Assembly: GCA_023159155.1 (NCBI GenBank)
Contig: JAJNNX010000044.1
Coordinates: forward strand, 372,001 to 436,000
Direction of reading: 5' to 3'
Source of the DNA: Ustulina deusta
Lineage: Eukaryota; Ascomycota; Sordariomycetes; Xylariales; Xylariaceae
DNA length: 64,000 nucleotides
Shown here: positions 11,924 through 24,528 of the stretch, in pieces
Layout: every line of letters starts with the position of its first letter
Position numbering within the stretch: the stretch's first letter is position 1
Made by a program: the position numbers and the translations under genes
The notes under the pieces: model-generated
What the model was told of the DNA's origin: nothing
Databases searched by the model: none
The model's input: the letters and a program-made list of their open reading frames with translations, nothing else

Positions 11924-13774
11924 TTAGGAGCTTGCATCGTTGCAAACCGTTTGCCCACTGCTCGCGCCGTTGCACTCGGCCACCATCTTGGCAAAGTTCC
12001 GGACAACGTCGCCGGGGATCTGATCCCAGAGAAGGGATCGGGTGTATACCTCCGACGCCGATTGTTTTTCGTTGGGACGCATGCTGGCCAGAGCCTCGGC
12101 AAGGTTGCGGCGCTTATGGCTAGTGGGCGGGGGTTGCGGGGCGCGGATGAAGTCTTGTGAGGTGATTCCATTGTATTGGGCTGGGGTGAGGGAGAAGACT
12201 TGCTCGTTGGCTTGCTGTTCGCTTGGCTGCGTGAGGGAGTCTGCTAGATCTCCTAGCATCGACGGGGCCACGCCATCCATCGCATGACTGGCCATCGGCA
12301 CTGGAGCAGTTGTCGCCCACGCCGCACCGGAGGGCTGGGGGGCTGCAGCCTCTATCGCATTGTTGGGAGCATGTACCACATCAGCATCCTTGAGGATGTT
12401 GTTGAGTAGGGTGGCTGAGGCTTCGCGCATGTCTTCCGATACCCGAGGAATTGTTGGGGTCGACCGATTGGAGAGAACAAAGGCTCCGACGAGGAACAGC
12501 ATGAAGAGGAGACCACCTTGGGTGGGCGGCTTCTCGACCTCGGCGGCGAGGGTGATCTCCGCCTTCTTCGGGTGAACAAGTTGCACCTCTTGCTTGACTT
12601 CGGGTTCCATAGCGTAATCTTCCATGTAGGTCATATTGTCCCAAGCGCCATCCATAGTGATGTTGTCCATGTCGTTGAAGCCGTTGCCAAACCCATTGTT
12701 GCTGGGCATAGCAGCATGTTCAAGTCGTTGGACGTGATCTGTTAGGATGCTGACTTTCTTCCGCAGCTCTCCGGTCTCAATGGTGTGTCTCTGCACTATC
12801 TCCTCCTTCTCTAGGCGCATGTCCTCGATATGATTCTGCAAGAAATCCTTTTCGCGGAGGAGCTGAGCTAGCTTTCCGTTGAGGTCCGCAAGGTCCTCTT
12901 CTAGCGAAGAGATGACACCAGTGAAATGCTTCTTCTCCTCTTCGAGTCGCTCCGTGTGCTGCTTCTTCCTTTGTCTAGAATCGAGAGCTGCTTGCCGGTT
13001 GCGTAGAAGTCGCTTCTGTTGCTTGAGCTCCTTGATCTCCTGATCGTCTGTCGATTGTGAGATCAAGGTGTCGATATTATCAAGATTCCGCTCAGCGGGA
13101 ATATCGAACCGAGCGTTCTTCTTGCGGATACCGTCGCCGCGACGCATCTCATTATGTGAGCGGATAGCCGAGCTGTCGACTTGAGACCGTTTCAAGGACT
13201 GGGCCTTGAAGTCGGTGCTCATCCAATCCTTCTGAGGGGAAGTCGGCATAGAGGAGTTGCTGGGGCCAACTGCAGAGAACAATGGAACATGGCCGGTGGG
13301 GTTGCTGAATGGGGTCTGCATCGGTAGAGGTCGTTGGAAGATGGATGCACCGCCATCGTATGTCGCCTCAAGCCCATCATACTGCACGGGGGTGCAGGTT
13401 CCAGACCCATGGCCCATGGACCAAGCCTGAGTTTGCGAGCCATAGGTAGCATGTGGCGGATCCGGCCGTGTGAACGGGTTGTTGTTCTGCGGCTCTAAGA
13501 AGGGGTTGTTTGACGGCACGGACTGCATGTCAACCGAATGCCAATCTTCGGTCTTGGGAGAGAAAAGCGCTCCTGCCACTGCGAAAGAATCCCTGCGGCT
13601 GTCGCCCATGGGCGGTGACATCTCTAGGCCCGAGTCGATGGTGCTGTGGTCCAGGATCCCCTCGTCTAGTATGCCGGCGTCGTCCTCGTCGAAGAACTTC
13701 TGGGCGTGGCTTGTGTCGACGGTCAAGGGGTTTGGCCGGTAGTAAGCCTGCATCTGCTGGTATGTAGAGCCCAT
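11924..13774 (-). CDS. bZIP transcription factor with predicted transmembrane segment
   Basis: Single-exon 616-aa protein. The basic region is at about 248-272 and contains the bZIP signature N-x2-A-A-x2-S-R as NRQAALDSR. A long coiled coil with heptad leucines follows at about 273-352. Residues 1-245 are acidic and Ser/Pro-rich, an activation-domain-like composition. Unusually, residues about 420-436 (GGLLFMLFLVGAFVLSN) form one hydrophobic stretch long enough to cross a membrane, with about 180 residues behind it. That order recalls membrane-tethered bZIP factors such as ATF6/CREB3, though homology to them is not claimed. I do not recognise a named fungal orthologue with certainty. The gene stands alone, with several kilobases of non-coding DNA on both sides, which may mean extensive regulation. 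Confidence 0.85.
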   Translation of the reverse strand: MGSTYQQMQAYYRPNPLTVDTSHAQKFFDEDDAGILDEGILDHSTIDSGLEMSPPMGDSRRDSFAVAGALFSPKTEDWHSVDMQSVPSNNPFLEPQNNNPFTRPDPPHATYGSQTQAWSMGHGSGTCTPVQYDGLEATYDGGASIFQRPLPMQTPFSNPTGHVPLFSAVGPSNSSMPTSPQKDWMSTDFKAQSLKRSQVDSSAIRSHNEMRRGDGIRKKNARFDIPAERNLDNIDTLISQSTDDQEIKELKQQKRLLRNRQAALDSRQRKKQHTERLEEEKKHFTGVISSLEEDLADLNGKLAQLLREKDFLQNHIEDMRLEKEEIVQRHTIETGELRKKVSILTDHVQRLEHAAMPSNNGFGNGFNDMDNITMDGAWDNMTYMEDYAMEPEVKQEVQLVHPKKAEITLAAEVEKPPTQGGLLFMLFLVGAFVLSNRSTPTIPRVSEDMREASATLLNNILKDADVVHAPNNAIEAAAPQPSGAAWATTAPVPMASHAMDGVAPSMLGDLADSLTQPSEQQANEQVFSLTPAQYNGITSQDFIRAPQPPPTSHKRRNLAEALASMRPNEKQSASEVYTRSLLWDQIPGDVVRNFAKMVAECNGASSGQTVCNDASS

Positions 13775-16700
13775 TGCGGAAAATGGTGGATGTGGAATTG
13801 TGACAAAAGAACTGGTTGTATCCTGAAGGGATGTGTGCGAAGAGGTGGGCGGGTGGCTCTGTAGGATAACGTCGTGTTAGTGCACAGAGACGAGGTGTAA
13901 GTGAGACTCTAGCGCCGTAGTGAATGAGCGCAGCGACGAGGCAGAATTCGATGCACTTGTGTACACAAAGCTAGGACGAAGTGGCTTCGGTGGACCTGAA
14001 GCTCCAAGACAGACAGCAAGAAAGGAAGAGGGGGTAAGCGGATATGATGCTCTGGGAAAGACAATGGAGGAGGACAGTCGGGAGGGGGGGTGAGGGAGTA
14101 TAATAAGTAATGTGTGTGTCGATGGAAGATAGAGAGCTCGGGTAGAGTGGTAGGTAGTATTGAGCTGTCAGTGGTGGTGGGCTGGTGGGTTGGTGGGTTG
14201 TTGGGATGTCAAGGGTGGGGACCGACCGTCGTTACAAGTGCGGGAAAGCCGGGTAGCGTCTCTGGCAGAGGGAGGGGGGAAGGAAAAGCGAGGTACATAG
14301 GGCAGGTAGCGATAGGTATAGGGAGGTAGGTGGTGGGCGGATAGATGGGCAGGCCAGGTAGGCAGGCAGGTGAATGGACATGTCTTGCTTCAACTTACCC
14401 TCTCTTCAAAGATATGAGTCTAAAACGTGTACGAGGATGCGATCCGTCTATCTATGCAAAACAGAGCGCGGCGGGATAAATAAAAACAGGAACAATGACA
14501 AGAAGAAGAGACAGGCTCGAAGTCGGCGTCGGACTTAGAAGCTGCGGCAGGATGCGAGATCGCGTGAACCTCGAACAATATCAACAATAGAGATGTTTGT
14601 TACCATGAAGTCGGGGGCGTCTTGGACTGGGGGGGGGGACGAGGAAGCCGGAATACTTAAGGAACAAGCACCAGCCTGGGTCTGTGAGGACTGCTCCAGG
14701 GACCATGGTGCGGGCAGTCGTGCAGCGGTATCAGGGACGGGGGACCTCGAAGGGCATAGCATGGCAGTGGAGAACAGGAAGCCCATGGGACCCCCGGCTG
14801 ACGAACAGGAACTGGCGTGGTGGTGTGAGGACCTCTGTTGACGGCCGTCTACGGGGGGGGCTGCTTGGAGCAGCGACATGGAAGCTGTTCCGGTCGATGT
14901 GACCCTCAGCCAAGACTCTTAGGCCGTTACCAAATCCCCACCGTCTTCCTAACTGTCGCCAAAAGCGAAAAGTAGGTGAGGACGGAACTGAAAAATGGAA
15001 AAACTAGAAAACTAAAAAAAAAACTAACAATAAAAGGCACGGGAATGGCAGTCTTTGGACGGTTCAGTAATACATTATAGTACGTACTATGGGTACGATA
15101 GGTACTTGTTGGATCGAATGATTGATTACCTAAGTAGCTAAGGTACCTCTCTACCTAACCTACCTACCTATGTACCTTACCTACCTACATAGGTAGATAG
15201 CTCTGTCAAAAGTTCCTCCATTGCAGTATCTATGTCGCTATCCCTCGGCGTTTAGTACCTATCAGCGGTTAGCATGTCGAGAAGCGCTAGCCTACCGGCA
15301 CAGCTCCACTTGCGTCAATCCAGCGATTAAAAGCCGGGCAGATGGATTGGCAATGGCTCTCTGATTGCCTGTGTGGTTATCGTGGGATGCTGCGATGTCG
15401 AGCTCACGGTTAGGCTGATTGACTGATTAGTACGTATTCCAGTTTGCAGCAGCGACGCAGAGGAGGGGAGAACAAAGCCGCAGCGGAATCGTGGTGTAGT
15501 TAGTTAGTGTGCACCCCGCCCGGCGAGACGATGCGACTGGCTCGTGGAGAGGGCGAGATAACGTGAGTGAGCGCTGGTGTTCTTCCAATACGGTAGGACT
15601 CCGTTCCAGGCTGCCGAGACGCCATTCGCAGCTGCGAGCAATGTTGTACCTTTGTACACGACTACTGCGTGCTGGAGTGGGAGTGGGTGCGGGTTGGGCA
15701 CCGATGGCCTGCCTTGGGTGTGAATTGCGACCTAACCGCTTCCTCGAAGCCATGCGTTGCACACCAAGGCGTCTGTGGCACTCTCCCAGCACGCTCCTTG
15801 CGCTTCCTATTGCTCGGCCGGTGGTGGGGTGCGAGCCACCGCTGTAGGCACTGGCCATGAGCGCTTGTTACACTTACGATACCGCACTATCCAGATGAGT
15901 CCACGCTCGCGACTATCATACTAGTCTCATGCCGGCGCCAACCATTGGGAGAGCATGTCCAGGTCGATGGCGACTTGACTGGCAGCAAGAAGCAGATCAA
16001 ACCGCTGGTCTGCGACTGGTAATGTGATAGGAACTGCGAGACGGCGATGCGTTTTCTCGATCGAACGCAACGCGATGCGATGGTTGTGCAAATATGTGGC
16101 TGAGGGCTTCTGAGCCTTCGGGACGCATTTCGCCCTCGGCACAATGTAGACTAGAGTGACAGAGGACTGGCAATGCCTTCGCCGGTCACATGATTTTGCC
16201 AGTCCGTGATCCAGATGCAAATGTAAATACCTGTTCAGTGTTTTGGGGGTGGCGGCCGGTGGAACCTAGCCAGAGCACAATTGCATCGGCGAGTACCCGG
16301 CGTTGAGTTCTGTGGTACTGGTGGACATACATCTCTCTTTTTCTGCCTTGTTTCATTCCAGTCTATATGTAGATGAGCAGCCGCGCAATTGAGTCGACAA
16401 GTGTGCGTTGGTTCAGCACATAGATAGTTGCGATTCCAGCAACGCTCGTCACCATCGCCTCGCCTATCACTTGTACGGTTCTTCATGTAGACCTACCTAC
16501 CTGCCTACTGTACATGGACTATGAAGTTTGGATATCCCGGTTTGGACGGTACGCCCGCCTGGAGCCCGGGACGGGAAGACGGGAATGTCACTTGTCAAAT
16601 CGAGGCTAGACAAGGAGCCCGGAGTCGATCTCTCCTCCACCCATGCTTGTTTTTCCAAGATATCATACTGTGCACTATTCACATACATGTTTCAGCGACA

Positions 16701-19404
16701 TACCGAATACCACCATCAAGTTAGGTAACTTGGAATGAAGGAGCTCGACGAACATATTGTCTACTACCTATTTGAGATGATGGCATGATGTGAATGGACA
16801 GTCAAGTCCTCGACTCCACCTTGGATTTTTCGCTTATAAAAATATTGTTGCGGTGAAGCTGTACGTATCTAATTAAAGCACGGGGAGAGGCCGGTGGCAA
16901 CCTGTGAGCACGGATACGAACATTTTCGTCTGCATTATAACAGTATATGGGACTATTGCAATGCCTGAGATGGACATCATCAAGGAAACCGATGTATTAG
17001 TTTCGTTCTCTCTCCCTCGTGAGTTATACGTGCTGACCGTAAGCAGGTTTTCAGCGCTTGCCAAGCTCAGCTAGCACAATGACGCGGACTGAAATCTGTC
17101 GATCTAGTTTTGCCGAGACGGCTTGGAACTGTCTGTTCTGGTAATCGATAGGCGCTGGAGAAGGCTATTTTGCCCCCTTTAGAAAGGCGCCCTTATCCAT
17201 TATACCCTTCTTGATACCACTTTGCATGCCGGAAAGGGCAGGTAAGACCCCTCTACGCTCGCAGCATGAACATCTGAGTGCCACATGGTCGCGTCTAGGT
17301 AGTATACCTACATGTGAACCGCTCGTCAAAACACCGCGTCTTGGTTTGAGCGTAAGGTTGGTGCAGAAGCGAACGATCCTCGGATCTTTCTGATACAATC
17401 GGGGCGAAACCTGGCCTGTTTTTCCGACCGACATCAATATTTACGGGAGGTTGGTGAAGATCCTTGTCGGATTGATTGGTTTCGATCAGTACCTACTTTG
17501 GAAGAGGCGCGCGCTCAATATCCATCACTGAGGTTGAGGTGCAAATGAAGACCACATTGTTACCGCCTACTAGATAGGACGTTCTATCGATTATTATGGC
17601 TAAATTCTCACTACTAGGAGGCGCATGGGCGGAGTGGAAAGCGACAGTTCATGAATGAGGAGAGTTCGCCCCCGAGTAGGCGATTGGGTGGCGACTGTAC
17701 AATTCTCCACGCTCTTCAAACTGACCCTTGGCACGACAATACACTGCTTACAGCTGCGGTTGGGTCGTAGGTTATGATTTCCTTGTCAAAACAAGAAAAC
17801 ACGCCGAGTCAAAAGCCGTTGCCTCGTATCGAAGGCGTCACGATTAATTCGATAGGTCGCGGTGTTGGCTAAGTTGGGGGCTGATTAGATGCTCACCGGC
17901 GATTATTCATCAATCGGGCTCCTCCTTCACCGAGGTAGGCATCTAGTAGTATACATATATACATGGGAATAACAATGAATGCTGTGTGTAGACCATGTGG
18001 GACGAAAGGAGCTGGGAGTGGACCCTTGTCCAAGTTGGGAATCGTTAGGCATGAACTACACGGTAGAATGTGATCACGGCCGCATAAAAACGTGGCCAGG
18101 TCCTACGAGAGCAATGGAATATCCTATTATAGTGCGATCTGATTTGATGACCAAAGAGAGAAAAGAACCAAGGTTAATAGCATACCACTGTAGGGGGATT
18201 TCACAATATCTCCAAGCTGGGAAGTATCACGCGTGGACCGGTTGGAGTCCTGTCGTGTATCATGATGGAACCAGCGGTGAGAAGTTCATGATTTCTCAAC
18301 TGACCTAAGGTTGGTCACTCCCATATGTAGTACGGTCGTTACAGATCTGCTCAGCCGAAGAACGCTTGTGCTTGTGGTCCTCCTATATGAATAAATGTGA
18401 ACCTTCTCAACATCTGGCGGGTGACGGGCGTACGAACGGGTTGGTTCCATGTGCCGCCCCGGACTCATTCGCCAGATGATTGATAGATTCTCTTTCGTGT
18501 GACAGAGGCCATCCCCGGTTAACGGTTTCCTGCAGAGCTAGTGTACCGTATGGTACTTTCGAACCCACTTACCACCTCGTACGGTCAAATGCGAGTACCT
18601 TGCTCGGCATATGTTTGATGCAGTTTGAACGTAACTAGTGGATGTTGTATCTCTGCATTTGTGATAACTGAGTTGTGGTATACCGCTTTACTATAATCGG
18701 CCTCTTAGTAAGTCTAAATTCGTGTTTGCACTTACTTGTGGTGACTCAGCGCAGCCTCAATCAAGGATTGGCGGTGTACACTAACAGATCGGAGGTTTTT
18801 TCCGGCTTGAGTTCCGCCTGAGTTCTACAACAATATCTTCCATTTTTGTCAATCCCTACTGTCGCGTCCTGGCCACTCATCGTAGTAGCTGGGGTATCTG
18901 AAACGAAACTGATGCCCAACTTGATATCCTATGATCTCTTCTGATATCCAGTAGTGTCCTCCACCTTGCCCGACGTAGCTCAAAGTGGAGCTGAGGATTT
19001 GTGTCAAGCTACGCAAGGAAACGTGGAGTGGCAAGTGTGCAAGCATTTGTCAACTCATATCTTGCGTGGCGGTGTAGAGGCTGGATCTTGCACCGTATCA
19101 GCGCTGAGGAAACCCCTGGGTAGGCCCGGATAGGTATAGAATCTGCCTGTTTAAGCTGTTGCTACAGAAATAGCATATGTATGTTGGCAAAACTGATGAT
19201 ACTGAAGCAAGACTAGCCAGGTGGCGCACGCTGCGCGGAAACCTCATTGTGTGGGGTAAATGGTGGAAGATGAGATGTAGTATGGTTCAATTGGTCACTC
19301 CAGTGGCTTTGACTCATAACGGTCTGCAATCGGACGCCCCTGAGACTTCAACCTTTCTCCCAAGGCACTCTATTGGTGGACAAGACCGTATCGGTCGGCT
19401 CAAG
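13775..19404. other. Gene-free region upstream of the bZIP gene
   Basis: No convincing gene. The first 1.1 kb upstream of the bZIP start (to about 14900) is purine-rich on the plus strand, with G-rich runs such as G9 at about 14630, and may include the bZIP leader and promoter. TACCT/TAGGTA palindromic repeats occur at 15120-15200. From about 15400 to 19400 there are only short frames. One minus-strand frame at 18849-19046 has a protein-like composition but matches no family I know, so it could be a gene relic. The decayed NOC4 copy starts right after this interval. Confidence 0.5.
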
Positions 19405-21163
19405 TTACTCATATTCCCATAAATCGACTAGAATGTTATCTTCAACTCCGGAAGCGGGATCACTCGGTAGGAAAACCCGCTTAGGAATCGTAAACTCAAC
19501 TGAGGGCAGCTTCTTGGCCGATTTCGACAGTTCGGCATCAACAAGCTGGAACGTTGTTAGTGGCACTTCTTGGGCTTAGAGTACGATCGAATTGGCTCAC
19601 GCTTTAGTATGAATGATCCAAAAAGTCCTCCATATTGTACCACTGTTTGGTGAACTGCCCCGATATTATTTTTGCAATCGTAGCGACGTTGGGATGGTAA
19701 TGTGACTGAAGTTGCGCAATTTCCCATAAACAATTATCAATAGCTTGAGTCTGCATGGGATCTTCTTCTTTCTCGCTGAAGGGATCATTCATTCCTTCAC
19801 CTTCCAAGACGGCTCTGGCTTATGGGCTCCGTGGAATACAATGGATTAAGACTGTGCACAAAGATGCCTTTTCAGTAGGTTATAGATCCAAGGGATTATC
19901 GCGACAATAGCTGACGGCGGCGCAATAAGGCATAGTCTAGCTAGTCTTTTGATGAAGCTTGCAACAAGAGATGCAGGAGGGGGTTGACCCCAGAAAGGTC
20001 AGGTAGCCGAAGAAACCTTGATCGATGTTTGGAATGCAAGATATCGGCATCAAGTAAGGAATATCATTTCAGGTAAAACGAAGGGTAATCCAAGTTGCGA
20101 CTTTGGATAGATAAAACACACCCGAGAGCGCCAGTGGCGACAATGACCCCCGGCGTTGTAGGAATCCGTCAGAAAGCCCATCAGTCGCTCTGGTTGAACG
20201 AACCAAGGAGCTATTGACTCTGCCATGATTTCGAGTAACCGCTGTCTCTGTTGCGGATCGGGATTAAGCTTTAGTAACGCGACCCAAGCTGACTGACATT
20301 GGTTCTTTTGCTGGTGCAGTGACAAGATGAGCGGAGGTTTCTTTTTGGGGGGAAATCAATACAGAGAGGGCACAGGTTTTCGGCATTACTCGGGACGTCT
20401 TCAAAGTACGAAAGCATGTCAAATATGCTCTTGAACAGATCGTTGTCAATTGATGAAGTATCATGGTTCGCAAGTATGTCGCTGCCAAGAATTAGCAAAA
20501 GTCCAGATATACGCTGGAGCAAGGCAACTCTACCTCAACGCTTTGAAGGTATAGAAGCGAATGTCAGCATATTCGCCCAGATACCTCTCACAGAACTCGT
20601 CTTAGACATCCTTACACAGTTTACGCACAAGTGCTCCAACACTACCCTTCAGGAATACCTTGAGAAATGTGACTTCGCCTTTGTCACTAGTGAGATGGAT
20701 CTCAGCCTTGAGGAGGCGCATGGATATGGTGAGAGCGGTTGACGCCGAGGCCTCCAAGCCTAAGGCAGCAATGAGAAGCTTTTTGTAGCCACCAAGTCTC
20801 CCTTTAAGTCATTGGATGACGGCGGTCTCTCTCTCCGACTGTCCTGACTTGCGCAACAGACTCCCAGAGGCCGGCAGCCTCAAGATTACTCTGCACAGGG
20901 AAACCGTGGCAAATAACGCGACTTCGAGACCATCCTGCTGGTTGGACACGCGCTCGAGAAGTATGGTAGTATTGTTATAATTTTTCTTGGATTGAAGGAT
21001 CTCATCTTCACGTAGTAGGATTTTGGCTTGGCAATCTTCTGCTTCGTCTTCGTCTTCTTCGTCATCGCTACTTCTACTTTCGGCTTTTGTTCGCTCGCTG
21101 GCTTTCACGGGGCACTCTAGCCCGTTTCCTTTTCAAGGACGTCTCATTTGCAGGGCTGCGCAT
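19405..21163 (-). pseudogene. NOC4: Decayed NOC4 (nucleolar complex protein 4 / Utp19) gene
   Basis: NOC4 acts in nucleolar 40S ribosomal subunit assembly. Family-like blocks appear in order on the minus strand. They include an N-terminal acidic and AKILL segment, SKKNYNNTTILLERV, VALFATVSLCRVILRL, LTISMRLLKAE, FCERYLGEYADIRFYTFKAL, QSAWVALLKL, APWFVQPERLMGFLTDSYNAG, SRNLDYPSFY, LQSHYHPNVATIAKIISGQF and a C-terminal VEFTIPKRVFLPSDP block ending at a natural stop (19405-19407). The frame is broken many times. A TGA stands at a usual Trp (20809-20811), a TAA at 20602-20604 and a TGA at 20064-20066. One-base shifts occur near 20346, near 20147-20151, near the N-terminus and at least twice around 19840-20020. 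Two introns are still recognisable (about 20482-20533 and 19546-19600), so this is a decayed genomic copy and not a retrocopy. The family is essential in yeast, so a working copy should exist elsewhere. Confidence 0.85.
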
Positions 21164-21594
21164 GTTTGTTATCAAATCGCATAGGAATTGAAAGTTAACA
21201 TGATCTCAATTAGATATGTGGCACTGTGCTTTGGTATCTTTACAGGTGGTCAGTCGTGTCAGGGGAAAAAACAAAACAAAAACAAAGTTGTAGCCTCGAG
21301 GGACAGTGGTAACAAGGCTGGGACACTGAGAGGTACAGGTATACTGTAACTGCCTAGTCCAGCTACTGCTAGGCAGTACAGGCCCTCTAACAGGGATTTT
21401 TTTAAGAGCTGCGGCCCACTAATCACGTGCCGTTTCAGCCAATAGCACAAGCCGATTGGAGGTCGCTTTAAGCCGAATAAACCTCTCATTCTCAATATCC
21501 GAGAAAGCTCCAATGCAGAGCGCCATTTGATCCCGGCAAGCAAATTAATTTCCATCCTCGACCCCGTCGCCGCCTCCTCGTCCGTCATCTCACA
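21164..21594. promoter_or_regulatory. Former divergent promoter between NOC4 relic and ATP4
   Basis: This 431-bp interval lies between the two start codons. It holds a palindromic CACGTG E-box (21424-21429), a CCAAT box on the plus strand (21439-21443) and one on the minus strand (ATTGG, 21455-21459), about 140-170 bp before the ATP4 start. CCAAT and E-box elements are common in promoters of respiratory genes. That they drive ATP4 is inferred from position. Confidence 0.55.
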
Positions 21595-22529
21595 ATGGCC
21601 TCTCGTCTGGCTACACGCGCCCTGGGTAAGTCCGGTCTTTCTGTGCATGGCCTCGGCGCTTCAATTGGCCGTTGTCCGGCAGCTTTGCTCACCCGCATGC
21701 CCCGTCTTCGCAGGTGCCGCCCTTCGCCCGACCATCAACCCGCGCGCCGCTCTGCCTGCCGTTGCCTCGTCGTTGACGACTTCGCGCTCGGCTTCGAGTG
21801 TGCCTGAGCCCAAGGTGAAGGCCCAGTCCATCATCGACTCGCTGCCCGGTAACTCGCTCATCTCCAAAACCGCCATCCTCTCCTCCGCCGCCGGTCTCTC
21901 CGTCTACGCCATCAGCAGCGAGTACTATGTCGTCAACGAGGAAACCGTCGTCGCCTTCTGTCTGCTCAGTGTCTGGGGCGCCCTGATCAAGTTTGGTGGT
22001 CCCATGTACACGGAGTGGGCGCAGGCTCAGAACGACAAGATAAAGGGTATCTTGAACGCCGCTCGTGTCGACCACACCCAGGCTGTCAAGACCCGAATCG
22101 AAAACGTTCAGCAGATGGGAGGAGTTGTCGACATCACGAAGGCTCTTTTCGAGGTTTCCAAGGTAATGAGAAATCTGGTCTGAGGGAGAAGGGACCAGCA
22201 GGCTGATCAGAATTGTGTAGGAAACCGCCCAGCTCGAGGCTAAGGCTTACGAGTTTGAGCAGACCACCGCATTGGCTGCCGAGGCCAAGTCCGTTTTGGA
22301 CTCATGGGTGCGATACGAGGGCCAGGTCAAGCAACGTCAACAAAGGGAACTGGCTGAGAGCGTTATTGCCAAGGTAAAGAAGGAGCTCGAGAACCCCAAG
22401 GCTCTCCAGCAGATTCTTCAACAGAGCGTTGCTGATGTAGAGAGTGAGTATCCCCTCTAAGTGTTCCAGGCCTCGAAAACATTCGGCGCTAATAACGATC
22501 TAGGAATCATTTCGTCCAAGGCCAAATAG
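21595..22529 (+). CDS. ATP4: Mitochondrial F1Fo ATP synthase subunit b (subunit 4)
   Basis: Predicted 242-aa protein from four exons (21595-21625, 21714-22162, 22221-22443, 22504-22529), the usual size for the fungal subunit. It starts with a basic presequence (MASRLATRAL) for mitochondrial import. Two hydrophobic spans follow: the ISKTAILSSAAGLSVYAIS region and the VVAFCLLSVWGALIKFGGP region. The remainder is a long charged helix rich in Lys, Glu and Gln that would form the peripheral stalk linking Fo to F1. The C-terminus is RIISSKAK. The gene is intact although its divergent neighbour NOC4 is destroyed. It converges with the UBE3D-like gene, with about 400 bp between the stop codons. Confidence 0.96.
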
Positions 22530-22933
22530 ACTTCGAATAATTAAGATACTCCCTAACGCAACCGACTCTTTCCTTTGTTTCCCCTCATGTGTTTATAGAA
22601 CACCCTGTGCATTAGTCAAGAGAAACATATAACGTTATGCGTGCCAGTCCTGCCCGCCGTTGCTGGGTTGATTGTTATTCTTGTAAATTGTACAATAGAG
22701 ACTAATATGCTCTTCAAATGTTGTGGCATATTCTGTTCATTATCACACCACAACGCAGCCAGACAAACCTGTGATGTGGAGGTACAGCAGGTCTTCCATC
22801 TCTACGCCGATGGAATCTACTTTGATCTGAACCAGATCGCCTGAATCAATACAATAGCTACTTTACAAATCAAAGCCAATTGTCGTTTTGCATATAAACA
22901 CTCAGCTCGAGAAGGCGTATCTAGTCAAGGCCT
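22530..22933. other. Convergent 3' region of ATP4 and UBE3D-like gene
   Basis: About 400 bp between two facing stop codons. No further gene is seen; this should be 3' untranslated sequence for both genes. Confidence 0.6.
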
Positions 22934-24528
22934 TCACCCGCCTGTGCCATTCCACTTCTCGAGGAGACCAACCGTCCACTGCTTGAACTTGCGATCGCTT
23001 TCGGGAACGAAGCAATTACTCTTCTGTAGTAACCCGGCTATCCTGGCGATTGCTTCGGAGGGTAGTGATATGTCCTGGACGTCCGAAGTTATAGACTCTA
23101 CCATCTTATCCGCCTCCTCCTGACTGACGATTCGGTAGAACACCTTCGCGGCATTAGTAGGCGATGCAGGCGCCTCGGTTGATGAAAATGTGATGTTGGC
23201 ATTGAACACCCAAATGTTGAGTAAATCTTGCACTTGGTTGCTCTCTTCGGGCTTAGAACTATCTAAAGAAAGGCTGGTTTGGGCTTTTATGGGAAGGAGG
23301 ACGGATTTAGAGCACCCTGAACGAGCCATGGTTGCTAGGAGCATAGCGCTCACACACTGGGCGAGGTTCGGATACGATTCTGGGATATTCCGATTTTGTT
23401 GCTTGGCGACCACCTGCCATTTGAATATCGAGACTGATGATGTCTCATCACTTCGCACACCTAATTGTGTCTTGCAGGAAGTACAGTGTAAGGTGATTGT
23501 TGCTTTCGTTTCATTGCCTGCTCCGTTGGTGCCCTCAGAAGCCGAAATCTATATTCGCTATATCAGCGGTTTGAGCATAGGGTAAATGGCATCATCGTGG
23601 AGTATAACGGGTGGATTGGAAAAATAATTGGCATTCAACTGTTGAAAATATATACACATGTACCTCTGTATAATCCCAAGACTTCCACGTCCAAGGAAAC
23701 TCTCGGTGAAAAACAGAGGCGCCTTCCGGGCACACTGGCGTCGGTCCCCAAGTCGTGGACCTAGGGTCCAACAAACCAGGCGCCATAATCGGAAGCAAAA
23801 AGCATTCGATCTAGGGTATGAGTATCGGTGTCCAGCCCACTGAAAAGCAAAAAGCCGGCCCTGGCCACCTTCTATATACCCAGGAAAAGTAATTTAACAT
23901 CTTAAGATGTTACGAGCAGAGAGTGACTCACCGAAAATGTGACCAAATCTGAGTTTGCCAGGAGGAATGATGTTAGGTCGACGAAACCTACGCCAGGTTG
24001 GGCTGTTATTCGCGAGCCTGCCCCATACCCACGGTTGGTTAAGTGCTCTTCATCGTTACCGTTGGTATGGCTGTGCGGCTTATGGCAATGCCAGAACTCC
24101 ATCATCTCTGCCCAGTTCTCACTTGGCAAGTCTTTCCATACCTTGAGAGTGCCAGCGTCGACGATGGTTGACTGGCAGGTTCTACAAACCACAGCCGAAC
24201 CTGGGTCAAGGTCTGTAGCGGACCAAGGGACCGACTCCTCCGATGCAGCCAGAATGCGCCCAGTCGGGGGTGCAGCCAGCGGTAGCCTCCATGACAGGCT
24301 GGTGCTTCCCGATTCCTTGATGGGCAACTGCGAAAACGGAGCTACAGTCTTAGGTAGCTGGAGAGTCTCACGATATCCGTCGTGGGTGACGGTGAGAGCC
24401 TGACCATCCGCAGAGACAGTTGCTTGTGTGGCTGTCGAAACTGGCGTTGGCAGAGTGCATCCAACAGATACTTGGCGGATATTGGACAGAAGCTCAGCAT
24501 AGATGAGAATGCGTTGGGAGGGCGACAT
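22934..24528 (-). CDS. UBE3D-like E2-binding / HECT-like ubiquitin-protein ligase
   Basis: Predicted protein of about 452 aa from three exons: 24528-23932, 23810-23664 and 23548-22934. The family (DUF2351, ubiquitin-conjugating-enzyme E2-binding protein, human UBE3D) binds E2 enzymes and has paired Cys motifs. Two appear here: VVCRTCQSTIVD in exon 1 and LYCTSCKTQLG followed by SIFKWQV in exon 3. A Cys/His stretch, FWHCHKPHSHTN, lies near residue 145. The middle exon is the weakest part. Its frame was chosen because it connects both flanks in phase through a CCCTAG acceptor and a GTACATG donor, but its protein sequence is not distinctive. The C-terminus (AARVFYRIV-like, ending EKWNGTGG) is intact. 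Confidence 0.72.
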
